Translations under genes and position numbers: made by a program
Notes under the pieces: generated by a model
What the model was told of the DNA's origin: nothing
Seen by the model: the letters and a program-made list of their open reading frames with translations, nothing else
The model's database searches: none
Part shown: one piece after another, positions 1 to 7,630 of the stretch
How positions within the stretch are numbered: the first letter of the stretch is position 1
Layout of the letters: every line of letters starts with the position of its first letter
From: Phenylobacterium sp. LH3H17
Lineage (GTDB): Bacteria; Pseudomonadota; Alphaproteobacteria; Caulobacterales; Caulobacteraceae
Length of the DNA stretch: 64,000 nucleotides
Assembly (NCBI RefSeq): GCF_024298925.1
Contig: NZ_CP101283.1
Location: 186,001 to 250,000, forward strand
Reading direction: 5' to 3'

Positions 1-274
1 CGCGGAGCAAATTTGCGCAATAGAGAACGTGAACCGTCGGCTGCAAGATAGTCGATTCCTGGTTGCTGCCTGCTTTGAGATAGGTCCCACTGAGCGGACG
101 CTGCATACCTCGATCCAGGGCGCGCTCATTCCGCCGCGAGTTCCTAGAAGCGGTTCGCAGCTAGCACTTGAAAGCCAAGAGCGGCACGGACGAGGAAAAT
201 ACCAGGGACGCAATCGGCGGGACCGCTAGACGAGGTCGGTCCGCTCTCAGCCAGCTCAGCTCCTTGGCGCCTAC
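1..274. other. No convincing gene
   Basis: The left edge holds no coding region I can support. A 66-codon plus-strand frame at 29-229 has no recognisable motif, no clear ribosome binding site and an Arg-rich composition typical of chance frames in GC-rich DNA. The stretch lies just beyond the stop of the minus-strand ATPase gene. No comM sequence is visible here, so the missing comM C-terminus must lie further left. Confidence 0.5.
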
Positions 275-2944
275 TTAGTCGTCCTGTTGGTCCAGCGATT
301 TCGCCACGAGGCGGGCGAGTGTGTCGCGACGCGCCTTGGCTTCCTCGGGCGACACATCGGTTCGCGACACCTTCACGCGGTATCCTCGTACGATGTTGTC
401 CTCAGGCGCAGGAGCCGGCGCGAGCGACGCGATGAAATCGGGAAGGTCGTCCGGGTAGAGGATGGTGAGACGGGTGAGCGCATCTTCGGATAGGCCCTCG
501 ACGACGGCCTCGCGGTATCGCTTCGCGGTCTGCTGGGACTTGGCGAGGACGAGCGCCGTTCGCGTATAGTTGGCGGCGAGGCAGCGGTTGAGGTTCTGGC
601 GCTCCCACTCGACGGGCGTCGTCACCGAAACCTCGACGGCAACCGATATGCCGTCGCGCTCAAGCAGCACGTCCACCTGGCCGCCGCCCGCCATGGGTGC
701 CTCAACAGTCGCCCGGAAACCCTGCTGCTCGGCCAGGCCCTTCACGAGGTTCTGGAGGTAGCGGTGCTTCTTGCCGCCCTTGCCTTCCTCACGTTCGACA
801 ACGGCCGGAGGCTCCGGCATCGGCCGATACTCGTAGCGCTCGCGCGGAGCCGGCGGGGCCTCTCTTGGCTCTTCTGCGACGGCGGCAGGGCGCGGTGGCG
901 GCTCGGGCTCGTCCGGCGTACCCGCTGCGAACCCAAATCTAAGAACGTCGTCGAGGGTGCCGCAGTACCGCACGCGGTTCATCTCGATCAGGCCGTCATA
1001 CGCCTCTTCGGAGAGCGTTGGTTGGCGCTCTAAGTGGCCAAGCGGGATCGAGAGCCGGATGGCCTGCGGCGTGAGGTTCTTGACCCAGGCGGCGAACTCC
1101 GTGCGCCCGTTCCGGCGCTTCATGCTGTCGATGAAGTCGGGTGTGGTGTGCAGTTCGTCGGCGAGCGCGCGGGCGTCCTTGGCCGACGCGCCGCCGACGC
1201 ACTTGAAGCTGGTGTTCGAGAGCAGTGCTGACCTCAGCCGCGGGCTCGCCTGATCCATGCCCTGATGGGCGCACACCAACGCAATTTTGAACTTGCGGGC
1301 CTGTTGCAGGATCGTCTCGACGCCCTCGTCAAAATACTCATGCGCTTCGTCGACATAGACGAAGGTGGGGGTGCGGTCCTCGGGCTGGACGACCGATCGC
1401 TCAAGGGCGGCCTGCGCCAGCATGTTGATGAAGAACCGGCCCAAGAGCGCGCTCCCGTCGCGCTTCAGGAGATCCTTGGCGGTCGAGATGAGGACAATGC
1501 TTCCGGCTTGGGTCGCCTCGAAGAGATCGAGCTTGTTTTTGGGCTGCGCGAACATCCGCTCGAAAGCCGGCGTCGAGAGCACGCCCCAAAGCCGGCGGAG
1601 GATTTGCTTCTTCGTCGCCGCGAACGACGGGTGGAAGAACTCGGTTTGGAAGAAGTAGCGGGCGGAGCCTTCGAGCCGCTCCATGTAGGGCTTGAAGGGC
1701 TTTCCGTCCTCCATGATCTGCATGAGCGTGTGGATGGTCGCGCCCGGGATGGTGACCATGAGGCGCGCGAGGTAGCGGAAGACGACGCCCTGCTTCTGGG
1801 TGAGTTCGGCGCCCAGCATGTCGCCGAAGAAGGTCTCGTAGAGTTCGACGACGCCGTTCAGCACCCGCTCGCGGTCGACGGGGCGATACTCCGCCACACG
1901 GTCGAGGTGGGCGTCGAAGAGGTTGAGCGCCGCCGGGTATTCGATGTCGCCGGGATCGACGAGGACGAGCCGGTTCCAGAGCGAACCCGGCTGATCCGGG
2001 TCGAAGAGGTCGAGGCGCACCAGCTTGTTGATGAGGTCGCCCTGGCTGTCGATCACCACGACCGAGCGGCCATCGTCCTTGGCGGCCACCAGGTCGGCGT
2101 GGATCATGCGCTGGAGAAGTTGCGTCTTCCCGTGGCCGGTGCCGCCGACAATGTGCGTGTGCTCGAACCTGATTTCGTCCGGCATGTGGAAAGGGACAGG
2201 GAGTTCGAGGAGCGCCGCGAACGGCGTGCCGCGCAGGTACAGCTCAACGAGTTCCGCCGGCGTCTTGTTCTTCTGTCGGGTCGGCGCGATCAGTCGATTG
2301 GTGAGTTCGACCGCGTTGGCGTCGGGTGCGAAGCCCGACGCCACGAGGATGTTGCGGGTATAGGCGTCGCGAAGCCTGCGGAAGAGATCGAGGCGGAACG
2401 TGTCGTCGTCGTACGCGAAGAGATAGAGGTCCTGGACGAACTGGGCCGGGTCGTCGACCAGCTCAATCAGCGGCACCTCGAACGCGGAGCCGTCCTCCGG
2501 CCACTCACCGAAGCATGACAGCGGAAGCGCCCGGAAGATCGCCCGGTATGCGTCCTTGAGCCGGTCAGTCACGACGCCGTGGATGTGGGTGTAGTCGGCG
2601 GCGTACCGCCTGCGGCGCGCGACCATCTTGCGGAAGTCGACCGCTACGGCGGTGTCGCCTTCGATGGCCGGCCAGATGGGTTCGATGGGCCCGACGTTTT
2701 CGAGGCGTAAGATGTCTTCGGTCGCCTCGCAGATGGCTTGGACGACGGGGCCGGCTGGGCGTCGTGGGAGGTCCGAAAAGACCCCGACCATGAGGTCGAG
2801 CACGCGGTCATACGTGGTCTGGGTGGCGAGTGGGGAGTTGCGCCAGAGCCGATCACTGTCCTCCCAGGCGAGACGCGTCTCTTCCATCTCGCGAGAGCGC
2901 GAGCCGCCGGAGAGCCATTGGCCGAGGTTGCTGTTCCAGGCCAC
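275..2944 (-). CDS. HerA/TraG-like DNA-pumping ATPase with C-terminal nuclease-like domain
   Basis: An 889-residue P-loop ATPase of the FtsK/HerA/VirD4 group, which move DNA through a pore at the membrane or on a ring. The Walker A motif GGTGHGKT is at about 267-274 and the Walker B motif FVYVDEAH at about 528-535; between them VIDSQGDL is the usual companion strand. An acidic, Pro-rich linker (about 700-745) leads to a small domain with VDVLLERDG followed by VAVEVS, which resembles the D...ExK core of PD-(D/E)XK nucleases but has Ser in place of the Lys. The start is a GTG 3 bp after the stop of the upstream gene, so the two are co-transcribed. No VirB/Tra channel genes are nearby, so it could serve conjugative transfer or defence. 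The ATPase call is firm; the role is inferred. Confidence 0.8.
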   Translation of the reverse strand: MAWNSNLGQWLSGGSRSREMEETRLAWEDSDRLWRNSPLATQTTYDRVLDLMVGVFSDLPRRPAGPVVQAICEATEDILRLENVGPIEPIWPAIEGDTAVAVDFRKMVARRRRYAADYTHIHGVVTDRLKDAYRAIFRALPLSCFGEWPEDGSAFEVPLIELVDDPAQFVQDLYLFAYDDDTFRLDLFRRLRDAYTRNILVASGFAPDANAVELTNRLIAPTRQKNKTPAELVELYLRGTPFAALLELPVPFHMPDEIRFEHTHIVGGTGHGKTQLLQRMIHADLVAAKDDGRSVVVIDSQGDLINKLVRLDLFDPDQPGSLWNRLVLVDPGDIEYPAALNLFDAHLDRVAEYRPVDRERVLNGVVELYETFFGDMLGAELTQKQGVVFRYLARLMVTIPGATIHTLMQIMEDGKPFKPYMERLEGSARYFFQTEFFHPSFAATKKQILRRLWGVLSTPAFERMFAQPKNKLDLFEATQAGSIVLISTAKDLLKRDGSALLGRFFINMLAQAALERSVVQPEDRTPTFVYVDEAHEYFDEGVETILQQARKFKIALVCAHQGMDQASPRLRSALLSNTSFKCVGGASAKDARALADELHTTPDFIDSMKRRNGRTEFAAWVKNLTPQAIRLSIPLGHLERQPTLSEEAYDGLIEMNRVRYCGTLDDVLRFGFAAGTPDEPEPPPRPAAVAEEPREAPPAPRERYEYRPMPEPPAVVEREEGKGGKKHRYLQNLVKGLAEQQGFRATVEAPMAGGGQVDVLLERDGISVAVEVSVTTPVEWERQNLNRCLAANYTRTALVLAKSQQTAKRYREAVVEGLSEDALTRLTILYPDDLPDFIASLAPAPAPEDNIVRGYRVKVSRTDVSPEEAKARRDTLARLVAKSLDQQDD

Positions 2945-2947
2945 CGG

Positions 2948-3325
2948 CTAGGCCAGTTCTACAACCTCTTCGCCGCCGAAATGCTTCGCCGCGTTGAGGA
3001 TCTCGACGAAGGTCTTAGCGGCCTCGCGGATGTGGCCTTCGATAGCGAGCAGCTCGACGACGTCCTTCGCCTCGACGCGCTTGCCGTTGGCTAGGTCGTT
3101 GACGTTGATGTGGATGGTCACGGCCTTCCACGCCAGGCGCGAGGCCACCCCGAGGAGGCCATGGCCTCCGGTGATTTCGTGGCTCGCGTACAGCTGCGTT
3201 TCGCCAAGCCTATACTTCGCGATGGTCGCCTTCTCCTCGGCGGAGACGTCAGCGCGGACGTCCAGGCTGAAGATTTGTTTGCCGAGCATGCCTGACCGTT
3301 GGTCGCGGCGGAGTAGCAGTTTCAT
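2948..3325 (-). CDS. Hypothetical partner of the HerA-like ATPase
   Basis: A 125-residue protein I do not recognise. I chose the internal ATG at 3325 because a GGGGGAT ribosome binding site sits just upstream; the frame could extend to 3364. It is mixed alpha/beta with a basic N-terminus (KLLLRRDQRSG) and a central segment on a conserved-looking pattern (HEITGGHGLLGVASRLAWKA). No signal peptide or membrane segment is seen. Its stop is 3 bp from the GTG of the ATPase gene, which suggests a fixed two-gene unit, perhaps an ATPase regulator or adaptor. Confidence 0.6.
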   Translation of the reverse strand: MKLLLRRDQRSGMLGKQIFSLDVRADVSAEEKATIAKYRLGETQLYASHEITGGHGLLGVASRLAWKAVTIHINVNDLANGKRVEAKDVVELLAIEGHIREAAKTFVEILNAAKHFGGEEVVELA

Positions 3326-3681
3326 TGGATCCCCCGAGCTGCGCGCATAACGATGCACCCACAACTTAAAGGAGTCTAGATACAGATTGATTTCCTAGGC
3401 GAGCATTCCCCAACTCATTCCGGCATGGCCGTTATCCCCTGCTTATCGCCCGGGGCGCGCGAACGAGCTTGGTTCCTGGGCGTTCGTTGAAGGACTTCTC
3501 TTCGCGCCTAAGGGGCATCGGGTTGAACTCGACCGAAAGAACATGCTTGGCTTCGGGAACGCGCTGCGGCGTCCCTCTCGCGGACCAGCGTCGCCGCGTG
3601 CGGGTGTGCCCCGGACCTGGTTTGCCAAATCGGCGGAAAGGGCGCACTCAAGGGCTAGGGGCAAATTCCGGCACGAGGGCA
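3326..3681. other. Divergent intergenic region
   Basis: About 350 bp between the leftward ATPase operon and the rightward membrane gene. The plus-strand frame is open from 3469 but the region before 3682 has the Arg/Gly/Pro composition of non-coding GC-rich sequence. Promoters for both directions are expected here; no clear -35/-10 pair or operator was recognised. Confidence 0.4.
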
Positions 3682-4674
3682 GTGGCAGACACCAACAAGC
3701 CAGACCACCGCGCCGACGACGATGGCCGTGGCTCAGGTCTCCACAAATTTTCTCAATTTCTTGAGATGACGGCGGCTGCCTCTGCGGTTGCCCTAAATGG
3801 CTTCTTGGGTTGGCGACTAGCAGAAGAGCCGAACGAGCACATTGCGGTCGAGATCGTATTTGTAACGGCGACCGCCAATGTTGTTCTGCTGCTCTTCATT
3901 CTCTTCCTGTCGTATTCGTATACAACGAAAGAGAGAAAGCTAAGAAAATCGCTTATCGAGAACGCACGCCTCGAAACGATTACAAATCACAGCGCGTCGG
4001 TTAATGCCCAAATATCGGAACTCAGAGCCCTCATTTCTTCACGGCATGCGGAGTATTGTGTGCGTCTACGTGCCGCACTGATCAACTCCCATTCTGTGAC
4101 GGACGATGAATTCCTTTCGTACTTGAACGACGTGCTTGGCATGACTGCTCAGTTGTTCTCAAGCTACACGCAGAACCCCAGTGCTGCATGCATCAAAATT
4201 TTCAGCCCCGATGCGACTAAAGCCACGGGGGCCATTGCAGGCGGCGTTCCCTATCACGATGTGTTCACGCTTCAGCGAGATCCCCATTCCCGTCAGATGC
4301 GGCGGGTGACGGACGAGAAGTACCCTGTTTATCACTATAGCGAGAACGCCGCGTTCCGTTCCATTCTCGAAGACGACGATTATACAGATTGGTTCGTCGA
4401 GAACGACCTGAAGGGCGCTGGAAAACAATACTGGAACAAGAACAAGGACTACCCTCGTTTCTATAACGCATGTGCAGTTGTTCCCGTGAAAACATATCAC
4501 CGATCCGTCCGCGAGGAGTGCCTTGGCCTGCTTTGCGTCGACAATCGATTTGGCGGCTTCGATGAAGACAGGTGTGTGCATATCCTTAACGGAATTGCTG
4601 GAGACCTGTATTATGCTATGGGCACAACAGCAGGCCTTAACGGCAAAACACAGGAGGTAAAGGCGGATGTCTGA
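3682..4674 (+). CDS. Membrane-anchored protein with GAF-like C-terminal domain
   Basis: About 330 residues from a GTG at 3682, chosen because GAGGG lies just upstream. Two hydrophobic segments follow (roughly residues 32-50 and 58-78, ending LLLFILFLSYSY), then a charged coiled-coil stretch and a cytosolic domain. Near the C-terminus the run VREECLGLLCVDNRFGGFDE resembles the strand-turn typical of GAF sensory domains (GxLxxDN). No kinase or cyclase domain is attached, so signalling output, if any, must be by contact. The last codons overlap the next gene by 8 bp, indicating translational coupling. Codon use here is less GC-biased than in the flanking chromosome, in line with transfer. Function unknown; a membrane sensor/effector is a guess from layout. 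Confidence 0.6.
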   Translation: MADTNKPDHRADDDGRGSGLHKFSQFLEMTAAASAVALNGFLGWRLAEEPNEHIAVEIVFVTATANVVLLLFILFLSYSYTTKERKLRKSLIENARLETITNHSASVNAQISELRALISSRHAEYCVRLRAALINSHSVTDDEFLSYLNDVLGMTAQLFSSYTQNPSAACIKIFSPDATKATGAIAGGVPYHDVFTLQRDPHSRQMRRVTDEKYPVYHYSENAAFRSILEDDDYTDWFVENDLKGAGKQYWNKNKDYPRFYNACAVVPVKTYHRSVREECLGLLCVDNRFGGFDEDRCVHILNGIAGDLYYAMGTTAGLNGKTQEVKADV

Positions 4675-4861
4675 CCAAGAACGAATGGCTGAAAGGGACC
4701 GGAAAACTGAAGATAGGTTCGCGCTGGGCTTCAAAGTCTCAAATCCCGACGCGCCTCTGAACGAACCTCGGCGGTTTGAGCCGCTGAACCCTGAAGCGCA
4801 GGCGAAGGCAGACAAGTTCTTCTGGAAAGTCCGCGAAAAGGGACTTGCGGCGGGGAAATAG
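4667..4861 (+). CDS. Small conserved-looking protein coupled to GAF-like membrane protein
   Basis: A 64-residue charged, soluble protein. The ribosome binding site GGAGG sits inside the 3' end of the preceding gene and the two reading frames overlap by 8 bp. It is Glu/Arg-rich at the N-terminus and has a Pro/Asn-rich middle (NEPRRFEPLNPE) and a basic helix at the end. I do not recognise the family. A strong terminator follows directly, so it is the last gene of a two-gene unit. Confidence 0.6.
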   Translation: MSDQERMAERDRKTEDRFALGFKVSNPDAPLNEPRRFEPLNPEAQAKADKFFWKVREKGLAAGK

Positions 4862-4871
4862 ATCCTTGCGT

Positions 4872-4900
4872 GTGCACTCGGCTCGCCCGAGTGCACTTTT
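4872..4900 (+). terminator. Rho-independent terminator of the GAF-like operon
   Basis: A perfect 10-bp stem (GTGCACTCGG with its complement CCGAGTGCAC), 5-base loop and a run of four T. It begins 10 bp after the stop codon of the small gene at 4667-4861 and would end that transcript. Confidence 0.8.
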
Positions 4901-5200
4901 GCGATGCGTGCGCGGAATAGTGCGCCTTCTGTTCAGCCTTCGTGACGTCAGAATTTAGACTGACTGTGTGGCCATACGCGCTCAGCTCGCGTCACACATC
5001 GTGCCGCCGGCACAAGACAAGGATCCACCAAAACTAGCCAGACGAGCGTGTGGGCGCTACGCCGCGCCAAGTTCAGCGTGTCCGGCTCCACGGCGCGCGC
5101 AATTCGTATTCTCTTCTCTACGCCCTATGCGGGACCGGTCGGTACCAAGCTCGACCTCTGATAGTGATACACAAGTCCGCTGCCTTGCTAGGCTGGCGGC
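4901..5200. other. Intergenic, no gene seen
   Basis: About 300 bp between the terminator and a GTG-started remnant. Short overlapping frames on both strands have no motif or ribosome binding site. Base composition is close to the surroundings and no repeats were noticed. Confidence 0.4.
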
Positions 5201-5431
5201 GTGGACGAGTTCCAGATTCGCCCCCTGACAGAAGCCGTTTTGCTCGAAATGATCGAGGCTGCCGGCGGCTGCCGGGCTCATCTAGACGCGGATCGTCGCA
5301 GCGAGCCTGGCGCGGACTTTCTGCTTGGCGATGCGGTCATCGAGCTCAAGCTTCTCGATGACGAAGGTCTCGCGAAGCCTGAGCGACAACGCGACAGCGC
5401 GCGGTTGGTCACGGTGACCTATGAGAAGATG
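5201..5431 (+). pseudogene. Truncated N-terminus of a PD-(D/E)XK-like nuclease
   Basis: Reading from a GTG at 5201, the first 65-75 residues look like genuine protein: GADFLLGDAVIELKLLDDEGL has the D, then ExK spacing of PD-(D/E)XK nucleases, and the following AKPERQ is a typical helix after such a core. Beyond about 5420 the frame simply reads the antisense of the neighbouring RTX gene, so the original C-terminus is lost. The remnant meets the 3' end of the convergent RTX gene, which suggests a deletion or insertion junction near 5400-5430. I treat it as a broken gene; it could still be a short toxin-like fragment. Confidence 0.5.
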
Positions 5432-6396
5432 ATATCCGAGGCCGTCACGGTGCCTCCTGTAACAACGATTTCCGCATCAGCAGTGCGGTCCCCATCGACA
5501 TTGATTTGCAGGATGCCGTTCTCAAATCGGATTTCGGCGCCGACGTTTCGATGGAACGGCGAATCGCCGATGAACTTCCAATCGTGCTGCACGCCGGCCT
5601 TGTTCGGGTTCGAATCCAACCGCGAAAAGTCAAACTTGTCGCGTCCGTGCTCGAAGCCGGACACTGCATCGCGTTCGCCATAGCCCGGCCTGGTGTCCGA
5701 GAGCTTGTCGATGCGGATCACGTCCCGACCCGCGCCCGGCGTGATCACGTCCGTGCCGCCACCGCCGATCAGCGTGTCGCTCCCGTCGCCACCGAACAGC
5801 TGGTCGTTACCTCCATTTCCATAGAGCACGTCGTTGCCGCCCAGACCGTTGAGGACGTCCTTGCCGTCGCCGCCGCGAATGGTTTCCGCCCGACCGTGGT
5901 CGACCTTGAAGGGGGTCTCGTACCCGCCGAACTTGTTTATGTAGTCGACGATGCTAGTGCCGTTCCCGTCGACCGGAGCTTTGCCGTGGGCTCCGGCATC
6001 CAAGAACTTGCGCTCTGTGCCATTGCCGACAAGGTGTGCGCCCGCCAGCATGCCAGAGAGCGTGATCTTGATCCCGTTCAGCGTCTGTCCGTCGTACTGC
6101 AGATAGTCATCAAGATACGAATACTGCTTCGCCATCAGATCGCGGATGGCGTTTTCCTGGGCCGCCGGGGTGCTCAGGAACTCGGCCTTGCTATCGATCC
6201 CATACTTGCCGGTCCAGTAGGCGGTCTTGAAGTCCAGCTTCGACGTGCCATCGTTTCGGAACATGCCGATGTCGATGAGAGACTGTTCGCTAAACTGGTA
6301 TTTTCCGAGATAGCCGTAGGAATTTACGGCCGTATAGCTACCGCCTGACTCTTTTTGGCCGAGCGCATCCAGAAACTGCTTGTAGGTCTTCGCCAT
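5419..6396 (-). CDS. Secreted RTX protein with lysozyme-like N-terminal domain
   Basis: A 325-residue protein in three parts. Residues 1-150 resemble a transglycosylase/lysozyme fold, with QKESGGSY giving a likely catalytic Glu16 and YGYLGKYQFS matching the Gly-Tyr-Gln motif of such enzymes. About 170-232 is a series of calcium-binding RTX nonapeptides (GGDGKDVLNG, GGNDVLYGN, GGNDQLFGG, GGDGSDTLIG, GGGTDVI). The rest is the beta-rich serralysin-type C-terminal domain used as a type I secretion signal. There is no Sec signal peptide, which fits export through an ABC/TolC channel, but no exporter genes are in the window. Likely activity is on peptidoglycan outside the cell. It ends against a truncated nuclease remnant. 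Confidence 0.8.
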   Translation of the reverse strand: MAKTYKQFLDALGQKESGGSYTAVNSYGYLGKYQFSEQSLIDIGMFRNDGTSKLDFKTAYWTGKYGIDSKAEFLSTPAAQENAIRDLMAKQYSYLDDYLQYDGQTLNGIKITLSGMLAGAHLVGNGTERKFLDAGAHGKAPVDGNGTSIVDYINKFGGYETPFKVDHGRAETIRGGDGKDVLNGLGGNDVLYGNGGNDQLFGGDGSDTLIGGGGTDVITPGAGRDVIRIDKLSDTRPGYGERDAVSGFEHGRDKFDFSRLDSNPNKAGVQHDWKFIGDSPFHRNVGAEIRFENGILQINVDGDRTADAEIVVTGGTVTASDIIFS

Positions 6397-6411
6397 CGCC
6401 CCCGACCTTCC

Positions 6412-6954
6412 CTAGTCGTATGTTTGACCGTTCCAACGCCAAATTCTGAACTCGCCCGCTCGTTCCCCGGTCATCGGGGTCGCTAAGTCGAAGAACCCGT
6501 TCGTCTTGGTCTTAACCACGTAGATAAGAGGGCCGGACGAAATTTCAAATATCGGCGGTCTTGCGCCGTAGGGACCGCTAAAAACGCGAATAGCGCAGTT
6601 GCCGGTTCCGCAACTGCTAGCCCCCGAAATGTAGAAGAAGCGCTCCCTCGCCCCATCCCCGTTGAGGTCGAACGCCTGGTAACTGACTTGCTGGCCTGAA
6701 TTTTCCTCGGGTTGAAACTCTGACAGCACATCGCGCAGTTCCTCCGCGTCAGGCTGGAGCGTCGCGGCAAAGTCAATTATCGCTTGAGGGGCGTGAGGCG
6801 TCACACGCCCAGTTTCTGTAGGTGTTGGAACGCTCGATAGCGGCCCGATCGTCAGGGCCCACGCCGTAAAGGTAACTATCAAGGCGCAGCCAACCAGAGC
6901 GAGGATATGCCGAGCATTCAACATGGCGGTCTCATTATTGTACCGCACGACCAT
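6412..6954 (-). CDS. Membrane-anchored or periplasmic hypothetical protein
   Basis: A 180-residue protein with one N-terminal hydrophobic segment (HILALVGCALIVTFTAWAL), then a periplasmic domain. FDLNGDGARERFFYIS resembles an FG-GAP/EF-hand-like Dx[DN]GDG calcium loop, and the strand-rich remainder ends in a Trp-rich motif (RIWRWNGQTYD) seen in small beta-propeller-like or VCBS-like domains. The start may be 6954 (AGGAC upstream) or the internal ATG at 6924. It lies 16 bp upstream of the RTX gene on the same strand, so the two are probably co-transcribed; it may be an immunity or chaperone partner, but this is only positional. Confidence 0.6.
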   Translation of the reverse strand: MVVRYNNETAMLNARHILALVGCALIVTFTAWALTIGPLSSVPTPTETGRVTPHAPQAIIDFAATLQPDAEELRDVLSEFQPEENSGQQVSYQAFDLNGDGARERFFYISGASSCGTGNCAIRVFSGPYGARPPIFEISSGPLIYVVKTKTNGFFDLATPMTGERAGEFRIWRWNGQTYD

Positions 6955-7102
6955 GCAAGCGTCCTCGCGCTGAATGGCCGGCTCGGCGTCCCGTCAATCA
7001 TGAGCTTGAGATTAGGGGCACCACCGCCTCGCCAACACGTCCGTTCCAGTCCATTTAGGTGAAGACGATGAATGCGGCATCCGGCCCCGAAGAGCAGGTG
7101 CC

Positions 7103-7630
7103 TCAGCAGGTACGACTAAATCGCTCCGCTCGCTCGAAGGCGCGGGTCTCGCGGTCGATGGCGAACGCACGATCGCGCCCCCGCTCTGCTCTTTCTGTCT
7201 CTTTGCGTTTGCGCTCCTCACTCTGCTTTCGTGCCGCTTCTTTCCGCGCTCGCTCGGCGGACGCCCGGGCCTCTTGGGCGGCTTTTTCATTATCATCAGC
7301 GACTTCGCCAGCTTTGAGCGCGCCCACCTTCGCTGCCCCTGCGCCGACGGCAAGAGTTATTCCCACTGCCTTGGCCCCAGGATGAGGAGCTCTTCCCACT
7401 ATGCCCGCAGTTGCGCCGAGGCCAACGGAGGTTCGGTTGAGCGCCTTTTCAACGGCTCTTGCAGCGGCTGCGTCGCTCGAGTGCCGGGCTGCCTCCTTTT
7501 CGTGACGAGCAACCTCTCCAGTGGACGCTGAAATCATCTCGGCTGAACGGGAGCCACCGGCATGTGAACCACGGCCTGAGCCAATCGCGGCCCGAGCTTC
7601 GAGACGCTCGGCTCTGCTCGGAACAAGCAT
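7103..7630 (-). CDS. Ala/Arg-rich coiled-coil protein
   Basis: About 175 residues from an ATG that overlaps the stop of the preceding gene in a TAATG arrangement. The middle is a Gly/Ala-rich hydrophobic stretch (GLGATAGIVGRAP ... GITLAVGAGAAKVGALKAG) that could enter a membrane, and the C-terminal 70 residues are a long charged helix of EARASAERARKEAARK type. I do not recognise a family. The stop-start overlap makes it the second gene of a coupled pair with 7630-8826. The plus-strand frames across it are Arg/Ser-rich shadows. Confidence 0.5.
   Translation of the reverse strand: MLVPSRAERLEARAAIGSGRGSHAGGSRSAEMISASTGEVARHEKEAARHSSDAAAARAVEKALNRTSVGLGATAGIVGRAPHPGAKAVGITLAVGAGAAKVGALKAGEVADDNEKAAQEARASAERARKEAARKQSEERKRKETERAERGRDRAFAIDRETRAFERAERFSRTC

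Noticed and set aside
29..229. 66-codon plus-strand frame at the left edge
   Set aside because: No ribosome binding site, motif or coding bias.
1265..2518. 417-codon plus-strand frame antisense to the HerA-like ATPase
   Set aside because: Composition (Glu/Arg/Leu/Val-rich, no motif) is that of an antisense shadow in GC-rich DNA; the other strand has clear P-loop motifs.
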